Part shown: positions 1 through 6,543 of the stretch, piece by piece
How positions within the stretch are numbered: position 1 is the stretch's first letter
Layout: each line of letters starts with the position of its first letter
Assembly: GCA_002315455.1 (NCBI GenBank)
Contig: DCGG01000009.1
Span: 2,770-19,680 of the forward strand
Direction of reading: 5' to 3'
Length of the DNA stretch: 16,911 bases
Origin: Lentisphaeria bacterium UBA1784
GTDB lineage: Bacteria; Verrucomicrobiota; Lentisphaeria; Victivallales; Victivallaceae
Notes under the pieces: model-generated
Told to the model about the DNA's origin: nothing
The model's input: only the letters and a program-made list of their open reading frames with translations
Database searches by the model: none
Translations under genes and position numbers: made by a program

Positions 1-1075
1 CAGGGGTGAAAATGAATTCGCCCGCGACTTCCGAGAGCAGTTTCAAAGAGGGAAGCACCTCCTTATCCTGAAACGCTCCGTAGATGACCGTGAACTTCTC
101 CCCGGGGAATGCTTCCTTCAGCGCTTCGTGAAGGGCCGTGATCCCGTCGGGATTGTGTCCGCCGTCGATGAAGAGTCCCGGTTCAACCTGCTGGAACCGG
201 CCCGGCCAGCGGACGTGTTTCAGTCCGGAAAAGGCGCGGTCTGCATCGAATCCCAACCTGGGAGCGAAATACTCCAGCACGTTGGCCGCCAGCAGAAAAT
301 TGCGCCGCTGCATGGCTCCCAGAAGGGGGAGCGTGATCTCCCGTCCACCATGGAAGAACGTCTGCATGGGGACCCCGTCGCAGTCCGCATAACGTCCGGC
401 CGGGACCGGGAACGGCGGAGGGATCACCGGCGAACCGAGTTCTTTCGCCTTGGCCGTGATGACCGCTTCGGCATCGGGTGTGAGATAGCCGTGGAAAACC
501 GGGACTCCCGGCTTGATGATCCCCGCCTTTTCGCCCGCGATCTCCGGGATGGTGTTGCCCAGACTCGCCTGATGGTCGAGGGCGATATTGGTGATGATGG
601 AGGCAGAAGTCTCCACGGCGTTGGTGGCATCAAGGCGTCCGCCCATCCCGGTTTCCCAGACTACGACGTCGGCCTTGGCTTCATGAAAGAGCATCGCACC
701 GAGAACGGTTGCGAATTCGAAGTAACTGAAACTCCCTCCTGCGGCCGCTTCGGCAAGACGGCGGACGGCGTCGTTGAAGACGTCCGTTGCCACCGCTTTC
801 CCGTCGATGCGGAAGCGTTCCCTTATGTCGATGAGGTGGGGCGAGGTGTAGAAGCCCGTCCGCAATCCGGCGCTTCGCAGAGCACATTCCAGGATCGCTC
901 CGGTGGAGCCTTTGCCGTTGGTCCCGGCAAGATGCAGGAAGCGCAATTCCCGGTGGGGATCACCGGCGCGATGCAACAACTCCCCTGTGGCATCCAGCCC
1001 GAGCCGGATGCCGAACATGTTGAGTCCGTCAAAGTAAGCGGCCCCGTCGAAAGGGGCCGCGGAAGAGGTCTTCAT
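1..1075 (-). CDS. folC: Folylpolyglutamate / dihydrofolate synthase, 3' end missing
   Basis: Mur-ligase-type cytoplasmic enzyme that adds glutamate to dihydropteroate and/or tetrahydrofolate using ATP. About 358 codons are present; the family is usually about 420-450 residues, so the last part of the C-terminal domain lies beyond the left edge. Seen directly: the ATP-binding P-loop GTNGKGST at about residues 51-58, preceded by FLHLA; the SPHL segment shortly after; and the FolC signature ETGMGGRLDATN with the following TNIALDHQ. A Mur-like C-terminal segment contains FIDGGHNPDG. The ATG at 1073-1075 overlaps the tolB stop as ATGA, so translation is probably coupled. No good SD stands before it, which fits coupling. 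Whether it has both DHFS and FPGS activity cannot be told from sequence alone. Confidence 0.93.
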   Translation of the reverse strand, partial: MKTSSAAPFDGAAYFDGLNMFGIRLGLDATGELLHRAGDPHRELRFLHLAGTNGKGSTGAILECALRSAGLRTGFYTSPHLIDIRERFRIDGKAVATDVFNDAVRRLAEAAAGGSFSYFEFATVLGAMLFHEAKADVVVWETGMGGRLDATNAVETSASIITNIALDHQASLGNTIPEIAGEKAGIIKPGVPVFHGYLTPDAEAVITAKAKELGSPVIPPPFPVPAGRYADCDGVPMQTFFHGGREITLPLLGAMQRRNFLLAANVLEYFAPRLGFDADRAFSGLKHVRWPGRFQQVEPGLFIDGGHNPDGITALHEALKEAFPGEKFTVIYGAFQDKEVLPSLKLLSEVAGEFIFTP

Positions 1076-2268
1076 TTTCTGACGCAGGGGGACCACGCCG
1101 GCATGGAGAGAGGATTGGGCGTGGAGACCAGCAACCGGGCGTTGCCCGTCCAAGTATCCACGATGTAGAGGGTCCCCTTGGGTCCGTCGGAACGTTTGCA
1201 GACTACCTGCCGGTTGTCCGCCGCCCAAGTGGGGGATTCCCAGTTGCCGGGCTTCTCAAGGACCCGCTTGTTGGTGCCGTTGTTCAGGTCATAGACGGCG
1301 AGGGTATAGCCGCCGCTGACCCGGGCGGCATAGACGATCTTGCCGTCCTTGGACCAATCCGGCGTGACGGCGTCGTTGCCGATGGTGGGTAGGGTCCGGA
1401 CCTTTCTGCTCCGCAGATCGGCGATCTGGATCCGGGGCGAACCGGGGGCATCGCTGACGAAGGCGATTTGGGAACCGTCAGGACTCCAGCAGGGCGAAGC
1501 CTCCACCGCCTTGCCCCGGGTGATCCGGGTGAGCTGGCGGCTGGCGAGGTTCATGGTATAGAGATCGACCATGTGATCCGGGCTGAGGATCATGGCCATG
1601 CTTCGGCAGTCCGGGCTGATGGCGGCGCCGGCATTGATGCCGTTGTAAGCGGAGATGATCCGGCTGCGCTTGGGGGAGGTGACGGTGGTCTCGGCGATGT
1701 CGAGGGTGGTGCGTCCGTACTTGGAGTAGCAGATGCTCTTGCCGTCAGGGCGCCAAGAAGGTTCCACGCAGAGTCCCCGGTAACTGGTGACCTGCTGGAT
1801 GTTATTCCCGTCGATGTCGCAGATGAAAATGTTGCGGACGCCGGGTGCGGTCTGGCCGCAGAAGGCGATCTTGGAGTGGCAGAATCCCCGGACCTTCAGG
1901 TCCTTGAAGGTCTTTTCGATCACGGCATCCACCGCAGTCTTGGCGACCTCGCGCTCGGAAAAGTTCAGCGGAATGCTCCATTGGCCAAGCGGGGCACCGC
2001 CCTGGGTGAGGTCCATACGGAGAATCCCGCCCTGACCGGAAAGCGCAAGTTCATAGTCGCTCTTGCTACCCTCGGCGGACAGTTCAAACCAGCCGCAGAC
2101 CTGAAGAAAGTGGGCGATGTTGCCCTTCAGCGCCGGACGGTTGGCCAGTCCGGAGACGGAGATGCTGGGATTGTAGGTCACGTTTTTGGAGACGACGACC
2201 GCGGCGCCCGCAGGGACTGCGAACACTCCAGCACAGAAAATGGCGACGATCAGAAATTTGATTTTCAT
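1072..2268 (-). CDS. tolB: TolB-like periplasmic beta-propeller protein
   Basis: 398-residue secreted protein. A signal peptide spans about residues 1-22 (Lys start, hydrophobic core, cleavage near AGAA). A TolB N-terminal alpha/beta domain runs to about residue 125. A six-bladed propeller follows, with WD40-like repeats carrying the motifs WRPDGK, ISPDCR, WSPDGS, WSKDGK, WAADNR and the terminal AWSP. Ending right after AWSP is typical of TolB. In the Tol-Pal system TolB links Pal and the outer membrane to TolA. No tolQ, tolR, tolA or pal gene is next to it here; it sits in an operon with folC, which overlaps its stop by 4 bases. An AAGGA SD lies about 8 bases before the ATG. A promoter candidate lies just upstream, overlapping the end of the preceding gene. 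Confidence 0.85.
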   Translation of the reverse strand: MKIKFLIVAIFCAGVFAVPAGAAVVVSKNVTYNPSISVSGLANRPALKGNIAHFLQVCGWFELSAEGSKSDYELALSGQGGILRMDLTQGGAPLGQWSIPLNFSEREVAKTAVDAVIEKTFKDLKVRGFCHSKIAFCGQTAPGVRNIFICDIDGNNIQQVTSYRGLCVEPSWRPDGKSICYSKYGRTTLDIAETTVTSPKRSRIISAYNGINAGAAISPDCRSMAMILSPDHMVDLYTMNLASRQLTRITRGKAVEASPCWSPDGSQIAFVSDAPGSPRIQIADLRSRKVRTLPTIGNDAVTPDWSKDGKIVYAARVSGGYTLAVYDLNNGTNKRVLEKPGNWESPTWAADNRQVVCKRSDGPKGTLYIVDTWTGNARLLVSTPNPLSMPAWSPCVRK

Positions 2269-2311
2269 GGTGGCATCCTTAAAATGGGTTTGAATTTTCA
2301 GTATTTACCAT

Positions 2312-2339
2312 AAAATAGCGCAGTTCAGTAATTTTTCAA
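2312..2339 (-). promoter_or_regulatory. Candidate sigma-70-type promoter for tolB-folC
   Basis: On the minus strand: TTGAAA (2339-2334), a 16-base spacer, then TATTTT (2317-2312). The start site would fall about 40 bases before the tolB ATG. The -35 box lies inside the last codons of the upstream NifS-like gene. Matches are by eye only. Confidence 0.4.
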
Positions 2340-3467
2340 CACGTTTTGCAGGGTTTTGACCAAAAAATCCGCAGTTTCCGGTTCGGGCGGCTCTCCGAAG
2401 CTGAAGCGGAGTCCGGAAAACGCATCTTTTTTCTTCCACCCGATGGCGGTCAGAGCAGGGGACGGGGTTCTGCTTTCCGCCGCGCATGCACTGCCGGAAG
2501 AGGCGTAGATCCTGTGCTCTGCCAGAGCACGGACCACCACGGCACCCTGCTTGCCCGGCAAATGCAGGTGAAGAATGCAGGGAGAAGCCGATCCCGCCGG
2601 GATCGTGCAGCTGAGTTCTGCCGGCGGAAAGGTCCGGGCGATGTCTTCCCTGAGTTTGAGGTTGAACTTCTGCATCGCGGCGAAGCGTGCATCCAATGTT
2701 TTTTCAGCGGTTTCGGCGGCGAAGGCCAGCGTCAGCGCAAGGGCGGGCTGGACGCGTTCTCTCCGGTGCTCCGTTCTGAGCCGTTCCGCTTCGGCGAGGA
2801 AGCGTTTCCTGCCGCTCCACCGCTTGGAGACGAGCAGCGCGGCCCCTCCGGGGGCTCCGAACTTCACGCCGGAGACTGCGATCACGTCTGCGGTGCGGGG
2901 CAGGGGGAGTTTCCCCGCCGCCTGAATGCAGTCGCAGAACCGGATGACGCCGGAAGGCTGATTTGCAAACAAAGCGTCAGGGTCCTGCACCGTTCCCAAT
3001 TCGCTCTGGACCTGATGGATGGCCATGATGCCCTTGCATCCGGGAAAACTCTGCGGGTGCAGAACTCCTGCCGCATCGCAGGAGAGCATCGTGACGTTTT
3101 TCGCGTGGCGCCTGGCGGCGGCGAGGATCGCGGGATGTTCCAGCGCATCGGAGAGCAGGGTTTCCCCCTCCGCGGCAATCTGGAAAAAGGTGTTGATGAT
3201 GCCTGTCCCTGTGTAGCCCCAGACCACGTCGAAGGCATCGCTTTCGGTCAGGGCCGTGGCCAAAGATTTCGCAGCTCCGTCCAGTTCCTTCCGCAAATCG
3301 TAACTGCCCCTGTGGATGGACTCCTGATTGAAGTACCAGCGCGTCTGCATTTCCCGGTAGAAGTCCGACACCACGGACAGGGGCGGCATGGCGGCGGCAT
3401 TGTCGCAATAGCAGATGCCGTCGCGGGCCGCGGAAATGGCGGAGGAATTGTTCTGAAAGTTTGCCAT
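2325..3467 (-). CDS. Divergent class V aminotransferase / cysteine desulfurase-like protein
   Basis: 380-residue fold-type I PLP protein related to NifS/IscS. Conserved features: EHPAIL with the PLP-stacking His (H111), D179 and Q182 in CDCIQAAGK, the presumed Schiff-base Lys K202, and the catalytic-loop motif SSGSAC with Cys328. Positions that differ from canonical NifS: the NNETG motif reads QSELG (E156 kept); the His before the PLP Lys is Val (SGVKFG instead of SGHKFH); and the RPGTEN phosphate-binding motif is not recognisable. It could be a desulfurase with altered kinetics, a selenocysteine lyase-like enzyme, or another class V lyase. It is transcribed divergently from the canonical nifS at 3588. 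No SD precedes the ATG. The only upstream promoter-like sequence places the transcript start on the ATG itself. The start is forced, because the family N-terminus (YCDNAAA) begins by residue 20 and no earlier in-frame start suits. Confidence 0.82.
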   Translation of the reverse strand: MANFQNNSSAISAARDGICYCDNAAAMPPLSVVSDFYREMQTRWYFNQESIHRGSYDLRKELDGAAKSLATALTESDAFDVVWGYTGTGIINTFFQIAAEGETLLSDALEHPAILAAARRHAKNVTMLSCDAAGVLHPQSFPGCKGIMAIHQVQSELGTVQDPDALFANQPSGVIRFCDCIQAAGKLPLPRTADVIAVSGVKFGAPGGAALLVSKRWSGRKRFLAEAERLRTEHRRERVQPALALTLAFAAETAEKTLDARFAAMQKFNLKLREDIARTFPPAELSCTIPAGSASPCILHLHLPGKQGAVVVRALAEHRIYASSGSACAAESRTPSPALTAIGWKKKDAFSGLRFSFGEPPEPETADFLVKTLQNVLKNY

Positions 3468-3473
3468 GGAGAT

Positions 3474-3502
3474 AATTTAGCGGCATTGAGGGCAAAAATC
3501 AA
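3474..3502 (-). promoter_or_regulatory. Candidate promoter for the NifS-like gene, leaderless spacing
   Basis: On the minus strand: TTGATT (3502-3497), a 17-base spacer, then TAAATT (3479-3474). Six bases (atctcc) separate the -10 box from the ATG at 3467, so initiation 7 bases downstream would fall on the A of the start codon. This agrees with the absence of an SD sequence. Confidence 0.5.
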
Positions 3503-3513
3503 CCGGCAGGGGA

Positions 3514-3543
3514 TTGACTTTTTGAAAATTTGTGGTCTATTTA
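3514..3543 (+). promoter_or_regulatory. Candidate sigma-70-type promoter for nifS
   Basis: TTGACT (3514-3519), an 18-base spacer, then TATTTA (3538-3543). A TATA run continues to 3545. It gives a leader of about 38 bases containing an AGGAG SD (3572-3576). It is back to back with the minus-strand promoter, with 11 bases between the two -35 boxes, so one regulator could affect both genes. Confidence 0.55.
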
Positions 3544-3587
3544 TAGGATGACAAAACATCGCATCGTACGCAGGAGTCTTTTTCATC

Positions 3588-4781
3588 ATGGATCAGGTCA
3601 TCTATTTCGATAACAACGCCACCACCCGGGTCGATCCCGAGGTCTTGAAGGTGATGCTGCCGTATTTCTGCGAGGAGTACGGCAATCCGTCCAGCATTCA
3701 CCGCTTCGGCGGGCACGTGGCCGCGAAGATTGAATCCGCCCGCCGTCAGGTCGCGGAACTCCTCGGCGTCTCCTTCCGGAACAAGGACGGCGAAGCCACG
3801 GAGATCATCTTCACCAGTTGCGGTACCGAGGGGGACAATTCCGCCATCAACGCCGCGCTGGCCGCCCGTCCGGACCGGAAAAAACTGGTGACCACCGCCG
3901 TGGAGCACCCCGGAGTTCTTGCCTACGCCAAGGAGTTGGAACGCCGGGGATACGCCGTGGAGCGGATTGGCGTGGATGAGCGGGGACGGTTGGACTGGAA
4001 CGCTCTGGAGGCCGCCGTGGATGAGAATACCGCCGTTGTCTCCATGATGTGGGCCAACAACGAGACCGGGACCATTTTCCCCGTGGCGGAGGCGGCGAAA
4101 CTCGCCCATCGCCATGGCGCTCTCTTTCACACGGACGCCGTTCAGGCCGCCGGCAAGGTGAAGATCGACCTCGACTCCACGGAGATCGACTTCCTCTCCA
4201 TCGCCGGGCACAAACTCCACGCGGCCAAGGGTGTCGGAGCGCTTTTCGTGCGGAGGGGCATCCCGTTCAAGCCATTGATCTACGGCGGGCACCAGGAGCA
4301 GTTGCGCCGCCCCGGGACCGAGAACGTCGCTTCTGTGATCGGCCTCGGCAAAGCCTGCGAACTCGCCCGGATCGCCCTGCCGGAGGAGACGCGGCGACTG
4401 GCCGTTCTCCGAGACCGGTTGGAAAAGCGCGTTCAGGAGACCATCCCGCTGGTCCGCATCAACGGGGATCTGGAACACCGCTTGCCCAATACCGCCTCCA
4501 TCAGTTTCGAATACATCGAAGGCGAATCCATCCTGATGATGCTGGATATGTTCGGTATCTGCGCCTCCTCCGGTTCCGCCTGTACTACCGGCAGCCTGGA
4601 ACCGTCCCACGTGCTGAAGGCCATGGGGTTGCCCTACACGGCGGCCCACGGGACCATCCGTTTCAGCTTCTCCAAGTTCAACACGCAGGAGGAGGTCGAC
4701 TTCACTGCGGAAAAACTGCCCGCGATCATCGAACGTCTGCGGAGCATCTCTCCCTACTGGAACCGGAGGAACGAAAAATGA
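3588..4781 (+). CDS. nifS: Cysteine desulfurase, NifS/IscS type
   Basis: 397-residue PLP enzyme that takes sulfur from cysteine as an enzyme persulfide, releasing alanine and supplying Fe-S clusters and other thio-cofactors in the cytoplasm. The full motif set is seen: YFDNNATT at the N-terminus, CGTEGDN, VEHPGVL with PLP-stacking H107, ANNETGTIFP, HTDAVQAAGK, the Schiff-base Lys K209 in AGHKLHAAKG, RRPGTENV, and SSGSACTTGS with catalytic Cys332. Length is normal for NifS/IscS. An AGGAG SD (3572-3576) stands 11 bases before the ATG. The stop overlaps the next start (ATGA), so it is coupled to the DUF493 protein. No IscU/NifU scaffold gene is visible. The symbol nifS names the family and does not imply nitrogen fixation. 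Confidence 0.95.
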   Translation: MDQVIYFDNNATTRVDPEVLKVMLPYFCEEYGNPSSIHRFGGHVAAKIESARRQVAELLGVSFRNKDGEATEIIFTSCGTEGDNSAINAALAARPDRKKLVTTAVEHPGVLAYAKELERRGYAVERIGVDERGRLDWNALEAAVDENTAVVSMMWANNETGTIFPVAEAAKLAHRHGALFHTDAVQAAGKVKIDLDSTEIDFLSIAGHKLHAAKGVGALFVRRGIPFKPLIYGGHQEQLRRPGTENVASVIGLGKACELARIALPEETRRLAVLRDRLEKRVQETIPLVRINGDLEHRLPNTASISFEYIEGESILMMLDMFGICASSGSACTTGSLEPSHVLKAMGLPYTAAHGTIRFSFSKFNTQEEVDFTAEKLPAIIERLRSISPYWNRRNEK

Positions 4782-5110
4782 GCGAAAACAAGAATAGCCA
4801 GCCGGGATTTCCTGCCGGCTTCAAAATTACGACCGCCGCTGACCAGGCGGCGAATCCCCGCGAAGTGAAATTCCCCACCCAATGGGAGTTCCGCATTATC
4901 ATCAACGCCGACAGATTTCAGGAGGCTTCCGCGAAGTGCGTGAAGATCCTGCTGGACCACGATCCCGGCGCCGAGATCGGGGAGGGGCAGAAGTCCGGCA
5001 AGGGGACCTACGTTGCGCTTCGTGCCACGGCGGTAGTCTTCGACAGGGACGATCTCAATGAACTCTCTGCCGCCCTCGTCCACGTGGACGGCGTGAAGAT
5101 GCTGATCTGA
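4778..5110 (+). CDS. DUF493 / YbeD-like small protein
   Basis: 110-residue cytoplasmic protein. Residues about 31-110 line up well with E. coli YbeD (UPF0250/DUF493): an opening KFPT with aromatic and basic residues, a helix, HDPGA, a Ser/Gly-Lys-Gly-Thr/Asn-Tyr turn (SGKGTY), a strand, and a closing GVKMLI. The family has an ACT-like ferredoxin fold and no agreed function; E. coli ybeD lies beside the lipoate ligation gene lipB. The first 30 residues are polar and unlike the family. The start overlaps the nifS stop as ATGA, and a GGAGGA SD sits 7 bases upstream, inside nifS, so the two proteins are probably made together. A role tied to sulfur or lipoyl metabolism is an inference. Confidence 0.8.
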   Translation: MSENKNSQPGFPAGFKITTAADQAANPREVKFPTQWEFRIIINADRFQEASAKCVKILLDHDPGAEIGEGQKSGKGTYVALRATAVVFDRDDLNELSAALVHVDGVKMLI

Positions 5111-5123
5111 CCTGCCGGAAAAG

Positions 5124-5164
5124 GAAAACGCCTCTGCCCGCAGATAACGGACGGAGGCGTTTTC
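5124..5164. terminator. Bidirectional intrinsic terminator between convergent genes
   Basis: Inverted repeat GAAAACGCCTC (5124-5134) with GAGGCGTTTTC (5154-5164), eleven perfect pairs, extendable by a G-U and a G-C pair to 5136/5152. The A-run on one side and T-run on the other let it work in both directions. It lies between the ends of the DUF493 gene (plus) and the amidotransferase gene (minus), where such an element is expected. Confidence 0.8.
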
Positions 5165-5186
5165 GTATCCTGGTCAAAAAAGAAAA

Positions 5187-6206
5187 CTACTTCAACCGGA
5201 TCAGATCCTCGCGTCCGGTGATGCCTTCCCACACCTTTTCCTGAAAGACCAGTTCCGCTTCGCCCTCGCACAGCAGGGACTCCAGGATCTTGTAACTGGC
5301 GGTGATCCGGGAGTTCAGTCCGCCGGGGAAGTCGAATTTGATCCCAAGATCGCACAGTTTGTTGAGAGGAAGCGGCCCCTTCTTCAGAAGTTCGACGCAG
5401 CGTTTCCGCAGGGGATTGGGGAAGATGGGGGAGACTTGGAACACCGGTTCTGCGGAGAGAGGCTCGATGACGATCCTGCTGGGCGTGACGAAGCCCACGC
5501 TGTTGGCCGGAAGGTCCTCGTAGCGGCGGTACGGATGATCCGTTGCAAGGGGCGTGATGGAGAGAAAAACTCCGTCCTCATAACGCGTCATCATGACCCG
5601 GGTGTTGGTCACGCCGTAGAAGATGGCATCGGGGAAGTCCTTGAAAATCACGATGGAGGATGCTTCCTCCGGGAACTCCGTCAGGATCTTGCGGATGGAT
5701 TGGAGTGGGTCCTTGGTGCGGATATATTCCCGCTCAATGAGTTGGGTGAAGAGGTCGGAGGTGTGGATTTGCGTGCCATCCTTCAGATTCGGGTAGTCCC
5801 GCCCCGGGACCCGGGGGGCGGCGGAGGGGCACTTGATGCCCTGATCCAGCAGTTCGTTTCCGGCCTGCTCCCGGTGGGCGACCTCCTCTTTAAATATCCC
5901 GTTGTTGCCTTGAGAGACGGTTGCGACCAGACCGTTGATCCCGATGAAGGGATGAGCCCAGCGGCGGTCTCCGGTACTGGCGGTGCGGCTGTGGAAAAGT
6001 CCGCAGGTGCCGTGGAAATCCTCCACCTTGTTTTCGGCGAGCCAATATTTGGACCAGCCTTCCGTCTTCGCCCAATGGAACTTGCCCTGATCCAGCGTGA
6101 CCAGTCCGGTGTAGAACCCGCTCCAGAGACCTTCGATCCGTCTGCCGCCTTCCCAAAGAATGGGAGCAGCCTGTTTTTTACCGGTATAAGCGCACCAGAC
6201 GCACAT
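5187..6206 (-). CDS. Stand-alone class II glutamine amidotransferase domain protein
   Basis: 339-residue cytoplasmic Ntn-type protein. It begins MCVWCAYTGK, so Cys2 becomes the N-terminal nucleophile after Met removal. GlmS-like elements follow in order: LWEGGRRIEG, HGTCGLFHSRTASTGD (R74 near the GlmS TRWATHG site), WAHPF with H85, and the oxyanion Asn-Gly pair N102-G103 in SQGNNGIF. A segment near IHTSDLFTQLI corresponds to the SETDTE region. There is no SIS isomerase, PRPP-transferase or synthase domain. The last 100 residues are unassigned and include a helical stretch (LRKRCVELLKKG) that could be a winged helix. The frame stays open to 6542, but the start at 6206 is clear: it puts Cys at position 2 and a GGAGG SD lies 10 bases upstream. 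It may hydrolyse glutamine for an unseen partner, or be a non-glutamine Ntn hydrolase. Confidence 0.82.
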   Translation of the reverse strand: MCVWCAYTGKKQAAPILWEGGRRIEGLWSGFYTGLVTLDQGKFHWAKTEGWSKYWLAENKVEDFHGTCGLFHSRTASTGDRRWAHPFIGINGLVATVSQGNNGIFKEEVAHREQAGNELLDQGIKCPSAAPRVPGRDYPNLKDGTQIHTSDLFTQLIEREYIRTKDPLQSIRKILTEFPEEASSIVIFKDFPDAIFYGVTNTRVMMTRYEDGVFLSITPLATDHPYRRYEDLPANSVGFVTPSRIVIEPLSAEPVFQVSPIFPNPLRKRCVELLKKGPLPLNKLCDLGIKFDFPGGLNSRITASYKILESLLCEGEAELVFQEKVWEGITGREDLIRLK

Positions 6207-6274
6207 TTTCCTTTTCCTCCGGACGTTTTTCAGTTTGGTCTTGAAAGTTGTACAGGAATTCGCATATCGTCTGT

Positions 6275-6303
6275 AATATAGCATCCCCGCTGTTGTTTTG
6301 CAA
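6275..6303 (-). promoter_or_regulatory. Candidate sigma-70-type promoter for the amidotransferase
   Basis: On the minus strand: TTGCAA (6303-6298), exactly 17 bases, then TATATT (6280-6275). Predicted leader is about 60 bases to the ATG at 6206. Confidence 0.55.
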
Positions 6304-6379
6304 GGATGTTCCGGCTTCTGCAGCGGAGGGATTTTCCCTGTTTTTATGAAGAAAAACGATATTTTCCCGTCCTCGCCGC

Positions 6380-6408
6380 TTGCAAATCCGCTCTTTGGAA
6401 GATATATT
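6380..6408 (+). promoter_or_regulatory. Candidate sigma-70-type promoter for the phosphatase cluster
   Basis: TTGCAA (6380-6385), exactly 17 bases, then TATATT (6403-6408). Hexamers and spacing are identical to the opposed promoter at 6275-6303. The leader to the first phosphatase ATG would be about 130 bases and includes a short hairpin at 6461-6476. Confidence 0.55.
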
Positions 6409-6543
6409 GCGAAGGTATTCCGCTTTTCAGGTTCGGATCGCGGAGGTCTTTTGTTTCGATTCTCCGGCGGCGGAGACACGTTTTTACGGGAGTGCCGCGC
6501 CGGAGAGAACGAGATTCGCAAGCAGGAAAAAGGAGATTCCAAG

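Larger units (their letters stand above)
6207..6543. other. Divergent intergenic region with two opposed promoters
   Basis: 337 bases with no supported gene. It holds a minus-strand promoter for the amidotransferase and a plus-strand promoter for the phosphatase cluster. It also holds the SD sites of both genes (CCTCC at 6216-6220 read on the minus strand; AGGAG at 6531-6535) and a small hairpin (6461-6476). Open frames crossing it on both strands are in-frame 5' extensions without ribosome sites and are not counted as coding. Confidence 0.6.

Noticed and set aside
3537..4649. 370-codon minus-strand open frame opposite nifS
   Set aside because: NifS motifs are unambiguous on the plus strand; the antisense product shows low-complexity Gly/Asp/His composition only.
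6207..6542. N-terminal extension of the amidotransferase to 6542
   Set aside because: It would hide the Cys2 nucleophile and cross the predicted promoter; a GGAGG SD sits before the internal ATG at 6206.
6298..6543. N-terminal extension of phosphatase copy 1 to 6298
   Set aside because: It would bury the signal peptide and has no ribosome site; the ATG at 6544 has AGGAG 8 bases upstream.
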